A stretch of DNA of 64,000 bases, from positions 62,001 to 126,000 of the forward strand of contig MPUH01000058.1 in assembly GCA_001970955.1 (NCBI GenBank). The letters run 5' to 3'. Source of the DNA: Stentor coeruleus. Taxonomy: Eukaryota > Ciliophora > Heterotrichea > Heterotrichida > Stentoridae. The notes under the pieces were generated by a model. That model did no database searches, was not told the DNA's origin, and was given only the letters and a program-made list of their open reading frames with translations. Of the stretch, positions 49,609 through 59,122 are shown in pieces (within the stretch, counting starts at the first letter, position 1; each line of letters starts with the position of its first letter). Both the position numbers and the translations under genes were made by a program.

Positions 49609-50340
49609 ATGGATTACAGATGTCCAAATTGTAAAGTTGATGAGTCTACAGCAGGAGTCAAGCTTGTGTTTTCTATATGTGGTCATCATATATGTGATGT
49701 TTGTCTAAAAACCTTATTTCGTATAGAAATCTTAATCCAATGTCCAACATGTCAACGACAATTAAAACGTAGTGATTATTCTAATAAATACATAGAAGAT
49801 CAAGAAATAGAAAAAGATCGAGAAGTTAGGAAAAAAGTACTTGAAATGTAAAAATTAAACAGTTACGGGAAACTTGAAGAGGACTTTATAAGCAAATCTG
49901 AATATTATGATTACTTAGAAACAATAGAAAATATTATAGAAGATATTCTAAGTCAAAGGAATCTTGAAAATATCAAACAAAAAATGGATATAGAAAAAGA
50001 AAACAATAAACAAAGCTTGATGAATTTTGAGATAAGGAAAAATGCGGTATTGGAAAAATTATATTCAAAAGCTATAATAGAAGATTCGATTTATGATGAG
50101 AATCTAAGAGATAGGGCTAAGAAATTGTTAGAAGAAAAGGAAGATGAAAGTATGGTTGTTGAATATGCAGTAAAGGAAATGCCGATATGTAAAAATATAG
50201 ATTCAGTATGAGTTACTTAGAAATATGATATAATGCAATTTAAAGAAGATTTTAGGAATTTGTTTTTAACAGCAAGTGGTTTTGATAAAGATGAAATTAT
50301 TAGGACTAGTTTAAAAGAGTTAATTGATGGACTTGCTTAG
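49609..50340 (+). CDS. MNAT1: MAT1/TFB3, RING subunit of TFIIH CDK-activating kinase, two 15-nt introns, 233 aa
   Basis: Exons 49609-49847, 49863-50205 and 50221-50340; introns GTAAAAATTAAACAG (phase 2) and GTATGAGTTACTTAG (phase 0). The start is ATG 49609 in TTATAATGG context rather than the upstream in-frame extension. The RING finger has C5, C8, C24, H26, C29, C32, C45 and C48. After it, IEKDREVRKKVLEIYGKLEEDF matches the diagnostic MAT1 sequence [22 protein letters not shown], then a long helical region with KKMDIEKENN. MAT1 holds CDK7 and cyclin H together and docks them on TFIIH. Shorter than the human protein (309 aa), mainly in the C-terminal part. Stop TAG. Confidence 0.92.
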
Positions 50341-50824
50341 ATATTGTTTTTGATTTTTTTTTGAAATCAAGGGTTTGAAAAAGTTTAATTATATATAAAA
50401 TGCTTTAAATTAAGGAAGAATATGAAGTATAATAAATTAAAATAATTTTAGAGGAATATGATAGGGTAGTGATGTTATAGAAAAAATTAAGGTTTATATA
50501 TTTTAGATAAGGTAATGGATTGAAAATCATAGTTATGAGAGGGAGATTAATTTTAGGTAGGTATTATAATTATTGATTATGTTTCGAGGTTTTTATGAGG
50601 AGGAAGATTTTTAAACCTGTGATTTTGTGAATGCATAAATTCATAAAAAAGTTTTTGTTGAAATACTTGATTATAGGATTATGTACACTTTAATACATAA
50701 GTATACAAATTCTATAACTTGATTATTAGCGATATCATCAACTTAACACCTATAATATCCTATTTTTATTAGAAATAACTCCTAAATAACAATTTAATTA
50801 ACAGCCTCTACACTTATTAGACCT
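50341..50824. other. intergenic, 0.5 kb, flip near 50690
   Basis: G-rich to about 50680, C-rich to the next start. No gene seen. Confidence 0.55.
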
Positions 50825-51640
50825 ATGATGAATACATTTGACACTCCCAAAATCAGGTCCATTAGCCCAAGCGTTATGAGGAATCTAACTCCTACAAGAA
50901 ACAATTCAAAAGCTTTAAATTATCATCAAATGAGAAAAAAAATAGCTATTTTAAGTAAAAGTGTGTTTAAAACAGACATCGACCAGCACCCAATACTAAC
51001 TTTAGAAAAAGCTGTCCTTCGAGGTAAAGGTACAGAAAAAAATTTAAAAACAAGTCCTTTAAAATCCCCAAAGCCTATACTATCTAAACTAGAAGAGTTA
51101 TTGAAAAGAGAACACAAAATCAACTCATCAGGAACACAAATTGTACGACTACCAAAACTCCCATTCGCTCAACATCAAACTTATAATGAAGAAATTTCTT
51201 TTGTTGATAAACATTTTGTTCATGATCGTTCAGAATCTGTTCAAATCCAAGAACTTAGTAATCTTTCAAGAAAATTCAAACTTAGTGACCGAATCCGGTC
51301 AAAAAGAAAATACACTAAACCAATACAAAATACTAAAGTTAAAAACCTTAAAGATGAATATGATATGGAAGGGGGAAAACTTATAGTAAATGTTGAAAGT
51401 GATATTATAAATAGTTATGAAGCTGATAAAAGTAAGTATGTTATTAAGCATCATTATGCTTATCAAACTTTTAGAAAAGTTGATTTGAATTGTAGTCCGA
51501 AATTATCAAGGGATAATACTTTTGAGAAAATTGACCAAGCTGATTTTATATTGAGAAGGCTGTATAAAGCTCCAGAAAAAGTTGTTTGTAATTTAGAAAG
51601 AGAACTTACTATTCGCTACCCTGGGCTGTTTGAAATTTAG
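50825..51640 (+). CDS. hypothetical basic protein, 271 aa
   Basis: Not recognised. Lys/Ser/Pro-rich and mostly disordered for residues 1-130 (SPSVMRNLTPTRN, TSPLKSPKP look like SP/TP phosphorylation sites), with a more ordered C-terminal third (YVIKHHYAYQTF ... FILRRLYKAPEKVVCNL). Two adjacent ATG codons (50825, 50828) could start it. Possibly a cytoskeletal or cell-cycle substrate, judged only from its SP/TP sites. Stop TAG. Confidence 0.68.
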   Translation: MMNTFDTPKIRSISPSVMRNLTPTRNNSKALNYHQMRKKIAILSKSVFKTDIDQHPILTLEKAVLRGKGTEKNLKTSPLKSPKPILSKLEELLKREHKINSSGTQIVRLPKLPFAQHQTYNEEISFVDKHFVHDRSESVQIQELSNLSRKFKLSDRIRSKRKYTKPIQNTKVKNLKDEYDMEGGKLIVNVESDIINSYEADKSKYVIKHHYAYQTFRKVDLNCSPKLSRDNTFEKIDQADFILRRLYKAPEKVVCNLERELTIRYPGLFEI

Positions 51641-51879
51641 ATATAATAAAAATTAGGATATTATAAAGGTATAGGAAGGTAGATACATTTGTATTAAAAT
51701 ATATACTAAGATGCTATTTAATATACTTGATTATTAGGGTTATAATAATATATTATTTTTTCAATCTTTGAATTTATTATAATTTTTATTTTTAGAGTTT
51801 ATGTTATAAATCATTTACAATCCAAATCAAATACACTCTTCATTCGAAATATTTTTAATTATTTAACTAGCATGCAATA

Positions 51880-52350
51880 TCAATTATAATCAATCTTATT
51901 CATGGTTTCTGGCAAAGTCCATAATATATAATTGTTTTCATTAGCCCAAGAAGTTGCTATAATCTCTTTTTTCTCCTTTCTTTTTCGATGTCTAACTTCA
52001 CTCGGATGTTTTTTCGGGAAAGAAAAAAACCCTATTTCTGGTTTTGAAGATAAAGTATTTTCATAGTTTTTCCTTGTATCTGATGAACTGGGAAAAGTTG
52101 GAGAAACTGGAGAAACTTTGCTAAGAACAGGTCTGGTAAGTGGAAATTGAATAGTTTTATTAGGTTTTTCTTTTTTTTTGTTCTTTGGGAGGACTATAGG
52201 TGGCAAGTTTTGAGAAGGTATCTTGAAAAAAATTTGGTTTTTTTCATAAGGTTTGAGAATAGCAGATGCATAATTTTTTGGCTTGAAGATGTTTTTGTAT
52301 ATACGGGGTTTGCTTGGGGGAAAGTTAGAAAGATGGGAAAAATTAATCAT
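51880..52350 (-). CDS. hypothetical Pro/Lys-rich protein, 156 aa
   Basis: Not recognised. Disordered, rich in Pro, Lys and Ser, with a basic patch (RHRKRKEKKE near residue 125) that could act as a nuclear localisation signal. Flank composition is that of a real gene: G-rich plus strand on its start side, C-rich on its 3' side, in convergent orientation to the gene ending at 51640. Stop TAA. Confidence 0.58.
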   Translation of the reverse strand: MINFSHLSNFPPSKPRIYKNIFKPKNYASAILKPYEKNQIFFKIPSQNLPPIVLPKNKKKEKPNKTIQFPLTRPVLSKVSPVSPTFPSSSDTRKNYENTLSSKPEIGFFSFPKKHPSEVRHRKRKEKKEIIATSWANENNYILWTLPETMNKIDYN

Positions 52351-52949
52351 TTGTATTAATAGAAGCTTATAAATTTATACTTAGAATATGATGATATTTG
52401 ATTTTTTAATTGTATAGAAGATTTTATAGGTGAAATATTATGAGAATATTAAATTCTGTTTAAATCATGTAACGCCAAAAAAGAAATATAATAAAAATAG
52501 TAATAATAAACTGGAATAAATTATTAACAAATTGAGTTGTTGATAATTTATTGTAAAGATGGTTAGTATCTTCTAACATTGTCATCAATCCATAATATGC
52601 TCTTATCCTAAAATACATGAAACATCATTTTATATATTATTTACTTTAATTCTTATATACCGAATTATTATTATCTTATACCAAATCATTATTTTCAATA
52701 TATTTCATTTTTACATTAATCACTCAAAATATAAATCATATCCTTCATATCAAACAATATACACTCATAATAAAAAATATAAACTCCCATCTTTCATATC
52801 TTAACACCTCAATTTCTAAGCAATAAACTCATTCTCATTTATCTTTTCTTCCTTCTAAAAAACCTTCTACCTTTAATCTTCAACATTAAAACCAAAATTC
52901 ATAAAATTCCTATTATTTCCTATTTTCCTATTAACCAAAAATCTCCTAT
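52351..52949. other. intergenic, 0.6 kb, flip near 52580
   Basis: G-rich left half and strongly C-rich right half. No gene or repeat recognised. Confidence 0.55.
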
Positions 52950-53516
52950 TTAATTGCCATCACCAGTTTTGGCTTCCTCAATAACAGGGGCGGGTGTAGC
53001 AGCTTCACCTGTTTTTATGCAATGGTTGAAATGCTTAGCATCATCAAAAGCCCTTTTGAAATCTTGTGTTTTTTCAGGTGTCCCGAATCTCAAAGCGAAT
53101 TTTTCCCTCTTTATTTCACCATCTGAAAAATCATGAGCCATCCATAGCCAGGCCTTATCACTTCCAGCATGAGGTGTTAAAACACAAAGTGGATCTTGTT
53201 CAATTAAAAAGTTCGCAACAACTTTCTTTGTACTATCTTGTCTCATGACCATTGTTATTTTCTGTGTATTTTTATCTCTAAGAAGCTTAACATCTCCAGT
53301 ACCTCTTTCTTTCCATTGGTCTTCATGCCATCGGTAAAGTTTTCCTTTGCCCTTATAAATAAGGTCTTTGTCTTCTTCACCTGATTTTATTTCGACTTCA
53401 GGAAGGTCGACAGCTTTCCAGTCTCCTTTGACTTCCTCTTCTGGGTTCGCATCATCTCCTGCATCTTCATCTTCTGGTTTTTTGCTGGCTAGGAAAGCGT
53501 CAATGTTCCCACTCAT
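52950..53516 (-). CDS. RANBP1: Ran-binding protein 1 (RanBP1), 188 aa
   Basis: A single Ran-binding domain fills residues ~45-165: YKGKGKLYRWHEDQWKERG, GDVKLLRDKNTQKITMVMRQD, VVANFLI, WLWMAHDFSDGE and EKFALRFGTPEKTQDFKRAF all match the family. The N-terminal ~40 residues are acidic, the C-terminal tail short and disordered. RanBP1 binds RanGTP, helps release it from importins and exportins and stimulates RanGAP. Length is close to that of animal RanBP1 (201 aa). Only 30 nt separate its start from the stop of the upstream coiled-coil gene on the same strand. Stop TAA. Confidence 0.96.
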   Translation of the reverse strand: MSGNIDAFLASKKPEDEDAGDDANPEEEVKGDWKAVDLPEVEIKSGEEDKDLIYKGKGKLYRWHEDQWKERGTGDVKLLRDKNTQKITMVMRQDSTKKVVANFLIEQDPLCVLTPHAGSDKAWLWMAHDFSDGEIKREKFALRFGTPEKTQDFKRAFDDAKHFNHCIKTGEAATPAPVIEEAKTGDGN

Positions 53517-53546
53517 ATTTATTATAGTACCCTAAATCATATAACT

Positions 53547-54290
53547 TTAATATGAAATCTTAATTTTATTAAGGTTTTCAATATAGCAATTGCGCATTTC
53601 CATAGTTTTGGAGAGTTGCTGTATAAGTTCTGCTTCTTCAAGTTCTAATTCAGTCATCCGGTAAATAGCTTCATTTTGTTTCTGCCTTTCTGACTCAACA
53701 GATGCAAAATACTCATTTTTTTGCTTTTTACGCTGTGAACGTTGACTAAAGCACCGACTACGTAAAGCTTCAACATAATTACTTTTTATATCATTTCGCT
53801 TTTTACGTTTTATTTCAAGTTCAGCAATTTGTTCAGCTAAACGAAAATCCTCCCATTCTTCACTTTTTTTCTTTTGATTTAATACAATGTTTTGTCTTCG
53901 TTTTAATATCCGATTTTCAAAAGTTTTTATGTTTTTCCTTCTTTGTTTTCTTTCAATGTTAAACTTTGACCTTTGCGAATCTTCAAACTCTTTTTGGCTT
54001 TGATAATAGTTTTGCTTGTCATTTGCTTTATTGGTTTTTAGTTGAATACGTTTTTTAGCTTGTTTTGTTTGGATTTTCGCTTCAAGGATTTCTTTTTCTA
54101 CTGATTCTTTAGTTTTTTTTAACTGTTTAACTCTGTTTTCCATAATCAACAATTGGTACATAGCTTGTTGTCTATCAAAAATTGCTTGTAATTTCTCGTT
54201 TTTAGATGACCTGGTTGCGTTTGTGACAATTGAAGTGCTCAAGCTAGTTAGACCTTCACTCCAACTTAACTTCCTGAAAGGATTTTCCAT
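53547..54290 (-). CDS. coiled-coil protein, 247 aa
   Basis: After a ~35-residue Ser/Thr-rich start almost the whole chain is a charged helix rich in Lys, Arg, Glu and Gln (for example KRRQNIVLNQKKKSEEWEDF), giving long coiled-coil heptads and a high positive charge. No named family. A cytoskeletal or basal-body rod protein is the likely class. ATG in AATAATGG context. It lies directly upstream of RanBP1, same strand. Stop TAA. Confidence 0.75.
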   Translation of the reverse strand: MENPFRKLSWSEGLTSLSTSIVTNATRSSKNEKLQAIFDRQQAMYQLLIMENRVKQLKKTKESVEKEILEAKIQTKQAKKRIQLKTNKANDKQNYYQSQKEFEDSQRSKFNIERKQRRKNIKTFENRILKRRQNIVLNQKKKSEEWEDFRLAEQIAELEIKRKKRNDIKSNYVEALRSRCFSQRSQRKKQKNEYFASVESERQKQNEAIYRMTELELEEAELIQQLSKTMEMRNCYIENLNKIKISY

Positions 54291-55202
54291 TATTTTTTCT
54301 TATAATGGGAGTTTTTAGAATCAACCTAAGAATAATATATAAATTAATAGGAAAATTGTATTTTTATATTAGTTTGGGTTTTTATCAAGTTTTTATCGAT
54401 TTTATTATTGTTTTTACAATGGACTTTTAGGGAAATTACTGATAAATTTTTATTGTAATGAAAGATTTGTTATGATATTAGAGAAGTTTGTATAAGATTC
54501 TAAGATCTATATGGATTGTATTGGATTATTTGTTTTTAAAATAGGGCAATGCTTTATTTAATTTTTCAGCTAGTTCTAAAACATTAGAGATTTATGATTA
54601 AAATGCTATAATGTACTAATTGGTTGACTTTAAAATTGTTTACAATAATCAAAGATTATAATACAAGCTTTATAACTATTTACGATTAAAATTTAAATTA
54701 TTCACGAGTTTTGAATATTCTTTAGCTGAGTTAAAATTTATCTAAGTTATCTTTAAGAATAATACATTATAGCATAATCATAACTATAAAATCTCGACCT
54801 ATCCACACATAAACACAAACTTAAAAAATTCTCTATCAAATCATAAATAATTACTAATAAAAATTATAACCTAGCATATAGCTTTCAAAACCTAAATTTC
54901 AAAAAACTACAACAAAGCCCAGCCTATATCTCAAAAAACCCCAAACCATAACCCTAACCCTAAATCCGAGTATCTTCAATTCATATATCATCCGAGCATC
55001 ACCATCTACAAAACTCATCTTCCAACTTTTTCTCAACCAAAACTACCCTTAAAACTCCAAAAAAATGCATTTCCTTTTCACTAAGTATAAATCTAAACAC
55101 AAATTTTATACTTCTCAATCAAATTATTATACCTTCTACATCAAAATCCCACCTCAGTGTTTTATCAGAATTAAAATTATTCTTAACTTTATATTATTTA
55201 TA
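54291..55202. other. intergenic, 0.9 kb, flip around 54640-54770
   Basis: G-rich to about 54620, C-rich after about 54780. Contains CCCTAACCCTAA at 54952-54963, two copies of a telomere-like hexamer inside generally C-rich DNA. No gene seen. Confidence 0.55.
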
Positions 55203-56255
55203 TTAAAACCCTTTCATTAATGTAGCTAAATCCTGAGCCGATATCAAATTTTGAGCTACATTCATTAGTCTACCTGAAAGATCATAAAGCTTTGTATCCA
55301 TAGTATCTCCAACCCAAGTCTCTATACAAATCCCATTATCAGGTTGTACTTTAAAATTCTCAGCCAAATTATCAACAAGAATAGTCTTTTTTAAATCCCT
55401 TCCAAGTAATGATAAATCTTTATAAATCGTTCGCCCAGACACTGAGATTTTATCACGATATAGTCTGAGTTTTATAAAATTATCCGGGTCAACTATTTTC
55501 AAAGCTTGATCAGCGTGCATAGGCGAAGAAGCGGTAAAAATTACAAGCTCGAAATGATCTTTTAATAACTGAATAAATTCTTTAGCTCCGGGTCGAAGTA
55601 AAAACAAATTCTCATGCTTGTGGACTAAAGTTTCATCTAAATCTAACACAAGAGTATATCTGTCGCATCCATAATCAGGCAAATAAGGTGCTGAATTTGC
55701 TGTATAATTTGGAAAAATGGTTGAAGATAGATTTTTTTCTACTAAGTTCTTCATTGCTGTAAGTGATAGTAAAAATGGAGTGTCTGACATCATCTGTAAA
55801 ATCCTAGTTAGTATTATAACTTTGTAGTATAAAATACTCTGGCCATTTGCATTTATTAACTTGACTAAAACTTTTTGGGTATTAAGCATATTATGAATTA
55901 TTCCTGTTACAGTCTGATTTGGTTTTATATTTGAACTACATTTGATTGTGTTTTTAGTAATAAAGTTATGCAAATACATTAAGTTTTTACGTATGGAACT
56001 TGCATGATCATTAGAATTGGGTAGATTTTCAGATAAGTCTAGAACAATAAGGGAGGATATTACTGCTAGGTAGTAATACTCATTATCTTTAACAACTGAG
56101 TTAAGGGATACTAAATAAGCAACATGCTCAATATATTTCAAAGCGGAGCCAGATGAAGATTTTGTGAGGATTTCGTTCATTTGTTTCAAAGTTAAGAGGA
56201 TCTCTGGGTTAAAATTCTTTTTGCAAAACTTGATCATAGATTTTTTTGATGACAT
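55203..56255 (-). CDS. SCP/FCP1-type HAD phosphatase (NIF domain), 350 aa
   Basis: The C-terminal ~155 residues are the CTD small-phosphatase domain: LVLDLDETLVH with catalytic Asp205 and Asp207, FLLRPGAKEFIQLL, VIFTASS, YRDKISVSGRTIYKDLSLLGRDLKKTILVDN. The N-terminal ~190 residues are helical and unrecognised. An upstream in-frame ATG at 56330 exists; the 25 extra codons have the C-rich, G-free composition of leaders here, so I prefer 56255. Such enzymes dephosphorylate Ser/Thr in the RNA polymerase II tail or in membrane and cell-cycle substrates; the target here is unknown. Stop TAA. Confidence 0.87.
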   Translation of the reverse strand: MSSKKSMIKFCKKNFNPEILLTLKQMNEILTKSSSGSALKYIEHVAYLVSLNSVVKDNEYYYLAVISSLIVLDLSENLPNSNDHASSIRKNLMYLHNFITKNTIKCSSNIKPNQTVTGIIHNMLNTQKVLVKLINANGQSILYYKVIILTRILQMMSDTPFLLSLTAMKNLVEKNLSSTIFPNYTANSAPYLPDYGCDRYTLVLDLDETLVHKHENLFLLRPGAKEFIQLLKDHFELVIFTASSPMHADQALKIVDPDNFIKLRLYRDKISVSGRTIYKDLSLLGRDLKKTILVDNLAENFKVQPDNGICIETWVGDTMDTKLYDLSGRLMNVAQNLISAQDLATLMKGF

Positions 56256-57747
56256 GTTAGTAAATAGATTAATATTATAAAAGAAAGTGGAATTTATGCA
56301 TAGATTAGAATAATGGTATAAGTTAGACATGGAAAGTATATGAGTTATGTGGAGTTTAATGATGTAAGAGTAGTTTAATTGCTAGTTTTGTGTATAAAAA
56401 GTTAAGAACAAAAGTAGAAAAGTAAAAATTTAGCAGGATAGGAAATTTATGGGGGTTTAAGTTGGATTTTTGATTTTTATAGAATAGTTTAGATTTTATT
56501 AGCACTAGAATTTTTTTGAAACTGAAAATTTTTTGGATCCACACTCGAATTTGTATTTGGAAATGAGATTTTTGGTTTAAAAAGGTAAGTGGTGAGTTTT
56601 ATTAGCTTAGTGAATTAATAAAGATCTGGATTGAGGCTAATTTGTTTTAAAAATTTTGGGCGGTTTTTGTGGGTTGGAAGTTTTTTTTATTTTTATATTG
56701 ATCAAGGTTATCAGAAAAGCTTAATTTTAAAGTTTTTTTTATGTTTGAATGCTATTTGCAATGATGGAACTAAGATTATATCTCATCAGATGGCTTCGTA
56801 TTTATTTCAACTTTCTGATAAAATGATAATTACGAAAAAAAAATGTAAAATATTAGATAATATAATTCTTAGAGAAGATTATTGGTTTTTTGATGTTTAT
56901 TATATCAAAGGTGGGCTATATATTGAAATGCTTCAAAGAATCTATCTAGATAAATTTTTGTGTTGTGAAAAATTAAAATTTTGAGATTTATGATATTTAA
57001 ATAGACTTTACAATTAAAATTGTTTAAATCTAAACTGGTTTTTATTAATAAACAATTTTACATTCCCACTTAGCATGAAATTTTATCATTGTGCTATAAA
57101 AAAAATATGAGGCATTTTTTAATAAAAGCATGATTAAAAATGGTTATAAGCATTCTAACAGAATTCAAAATTTCTTCTAAAAATCAGCGAATAAATTATA
57201 GATAATTGACTTAATCCTCAGGTTGCATATATATTTAATATTTATATTAAAAATTGTTAATTTCAATACCCTACAAAAAGCATATTAGCATTTATCCATA
57301 CTGATTAAACTAAGCTAGATTATTTATATATTCTAAGCAATAAAGCTTTAATTGTAGTACTTCTAACTGCATTCTTTACTCTAAATACAGCCTATTAATT
57401 ATATTTTCATTCAAAACAACATAATCATCCATAAAATTCCATACTCTTCTAATAAAAAAAATCCAAAAACCTAACAAAAATCTCAACTTTTAATCCTTTT
57501 TCACTATCTTTAACTTAATTTCCACTTCTTTTCAACCCATTCCTCCACCCCACCCATTATACCAATACAACCTCTGATTCTACAAAGTTACCTAAAACTT
57601 ACAACATAGTAAATCTTATCAAAATTCCTATAAAACATAAATAAAAATCCAAAAACCAAATATAAAATCAACTTAAAAATCATCAAAAACTCTCAGCATC
57701 TTCGACTATAAACATAAAACCCAAACTTAACGCAAATCACTAATCTA
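56256..57747. other. intergenic, 1.5 kb, flip around 57000-57300
   Basis: G-rich to about 56960, mixed, then C-rich to the aquaporin gene's 3' end. It holds one unusual open stretch (56740-56984, listed separately). Confidence 0.5.
56740..56984 (+). pseudogene. possible gene fragment, unidentified
   Basis: An 81-codon open stretch to TGA with protein-like composition (MASYLFQLSDKMIITK, REDYWFFDVYYIKGG). It lacks a good start and any recognisable domain, and sits in a gap between two minus-strand genes. Could be the 3' end of a lost gene or chance. Confidence 0.22.
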
Positions 57748-58455
57748 TTAATCTTCAGCATGAACTGAGCTATGTTTCTTCTGTGCTTTTAACTCTTCTA
57801 AAAACACACAGTTAAGGACTCCAGCAATAGCTCCTCCAAGCACAGGGGCAACAAGATACAACCAAGTCCTATCCATATGTGTACCATGTGCAGTATTATG
57901 AGCAATATTCACAGCAAGTCCAACAGCAGGATTAAAACACCCTCCAGAAATCAGCCCAACAGCTAAAATCCCCCCAAAATATGCACATCCAAGTCCAATA
58001 GTTCCAATTAAAACAGAATCATGCATTCTACCAATCATAAGAGCACATCCGACAATAAGAGTTGAATAGACCAACTCAGCAAAAAACGCATCAGCTGTTG
58101 TTGCATCAACAGGAAGATCAAAATACATTGGAAAGCGATTCATACCCCATGCAAGATATGCTGCAGGTATGGCTGAGATCATCTGGACGACAATGTAAAC
58201 TAAATGCTCAAGGATTTCTTTAAAGTCAATTTTTCTATGAATGCAGTGTCTTACAAGGTAACCCACGGTTATTGCTGGGTTGAAATGGGCTCCTGATGTA
58301 AATCCGGTCATAATCATGAACATAACTACAGAACCAGCTACTGCATAAGCGCTGTAGTATGTCCCTGGGACGTTGAAAATACTGAAGTGGCTTACGGATA
58401 CTGATAGGGTAATCATAAATGTGCCAACAGCTTCGGCTGCGATTCTCCTCCACAT
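57748..58455 (-). CDS. aquaporin/MIP-family channel, 235 aa, two canonical NPA boxes
   Basis: Six membrane helices with NPA boxes at N59-A61 (SGAHFNPAITV) and N175-A177 (GGCFNPAVGLAVNI). As in the aquaporin at 20188, the filter Arg after the second box is missing (Val178). The C-terminus has a charged tail (LKAQKKHSSVHAED). Paralogue of the 20188 gene by shared GGCFNPA-x-G and FFAELVY signatures, but the pair differs at the first box (NPA against NPG) and is 37 kb apart, so it is not a recent tandem copy. Water or small-solute transport at plasma membrane or contractile vacuole is inferred. Stop TAA. Confidence 0.93.
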   Translation of the reverse strand: MWRRIAAEAVGTFMITLSVSVSHFSIFNVPGTYYSAYAVAGSVVMFMIMTGFTSGAHFNPAITVGYLVRHCIHRKIDFKEILEHLVYIVVQMISAIPAAYLAWGMNRFPMYFDLPVDATTADAFFAELVYSTLIVGCALMIGRMHDSVLIGTIGLGCAYFGGILAVGLISGGCFNPAVGLAVNIAHNTAHGTHMDRTWLYLVAPVLGGAIAGVLNCVFLEELKAQKKHSSVHAED

Positions 58456-59122
58456 TATATAAATTATTATGATAAAAGATAAGGTAGGTGGATGATTTTG
58501 TTGGTAAGCTAAGGGATGCGAGGATTTGTCTGGGTGTTTTGAAGTTTATATGAAGAAATTAGTGAAAGGTGTGATTTGGAATGGGGTAGTAGGATTAGAG
58601 ATGAAGTAATGATGTAGAGTTGGTTGTGGATTTGGAAATATTAAGTTTGAGAATTTGGAAAGCATTGGGAGAGAGGCTTAAAGAATTTTTATAAAGATTA
58701 TAAGCATTAGTTTTATGATAAAGGAAGGTTAAAGAAAGATGTAAATGATTTATATTGCTAGGAGAGTATGAAGTATTAAAAACAGAAAAAAGTAAAAATA
58801 GGAAATATCAGAGTAAGTTGTAAATATCTAATTGCTACACAAAAATATGCTAAAATATATATCATAAAAATATTCTAAACTTTATTAGCATTTCATCAAA
58901 CTACCCAAAAACCTCATCCATATCGATATACTAACCCATTTCTTCTAAATCTTTTATCTAAAACCATAAATATTCCTAATATTTTAATCTCCACCCATAA
59001 TAAAAATACAAACCTCATATCCTATCATCATTATCATACTACTTTCATTCTATTTTCCACATTATGATCATACTCTAATACAATTAGCATGTCACTCAAA
59101 AAACCTTTCAAATATATATATA
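58456..59122. other. divergent intergenic gap, flip near 58830
   Basis: Between two starts: G-rich plus strand left, C-rich right, the switch at about 58830. Likely holds both promoters; no element recognised. Confidence 0.58.

Noticed and set aside
54952-54963. CCCTAACCCTAA, telomere-like
   Set aside because: Only two units within generally C-rich leader-type DNA and genes continue on both sides; chance is likely.
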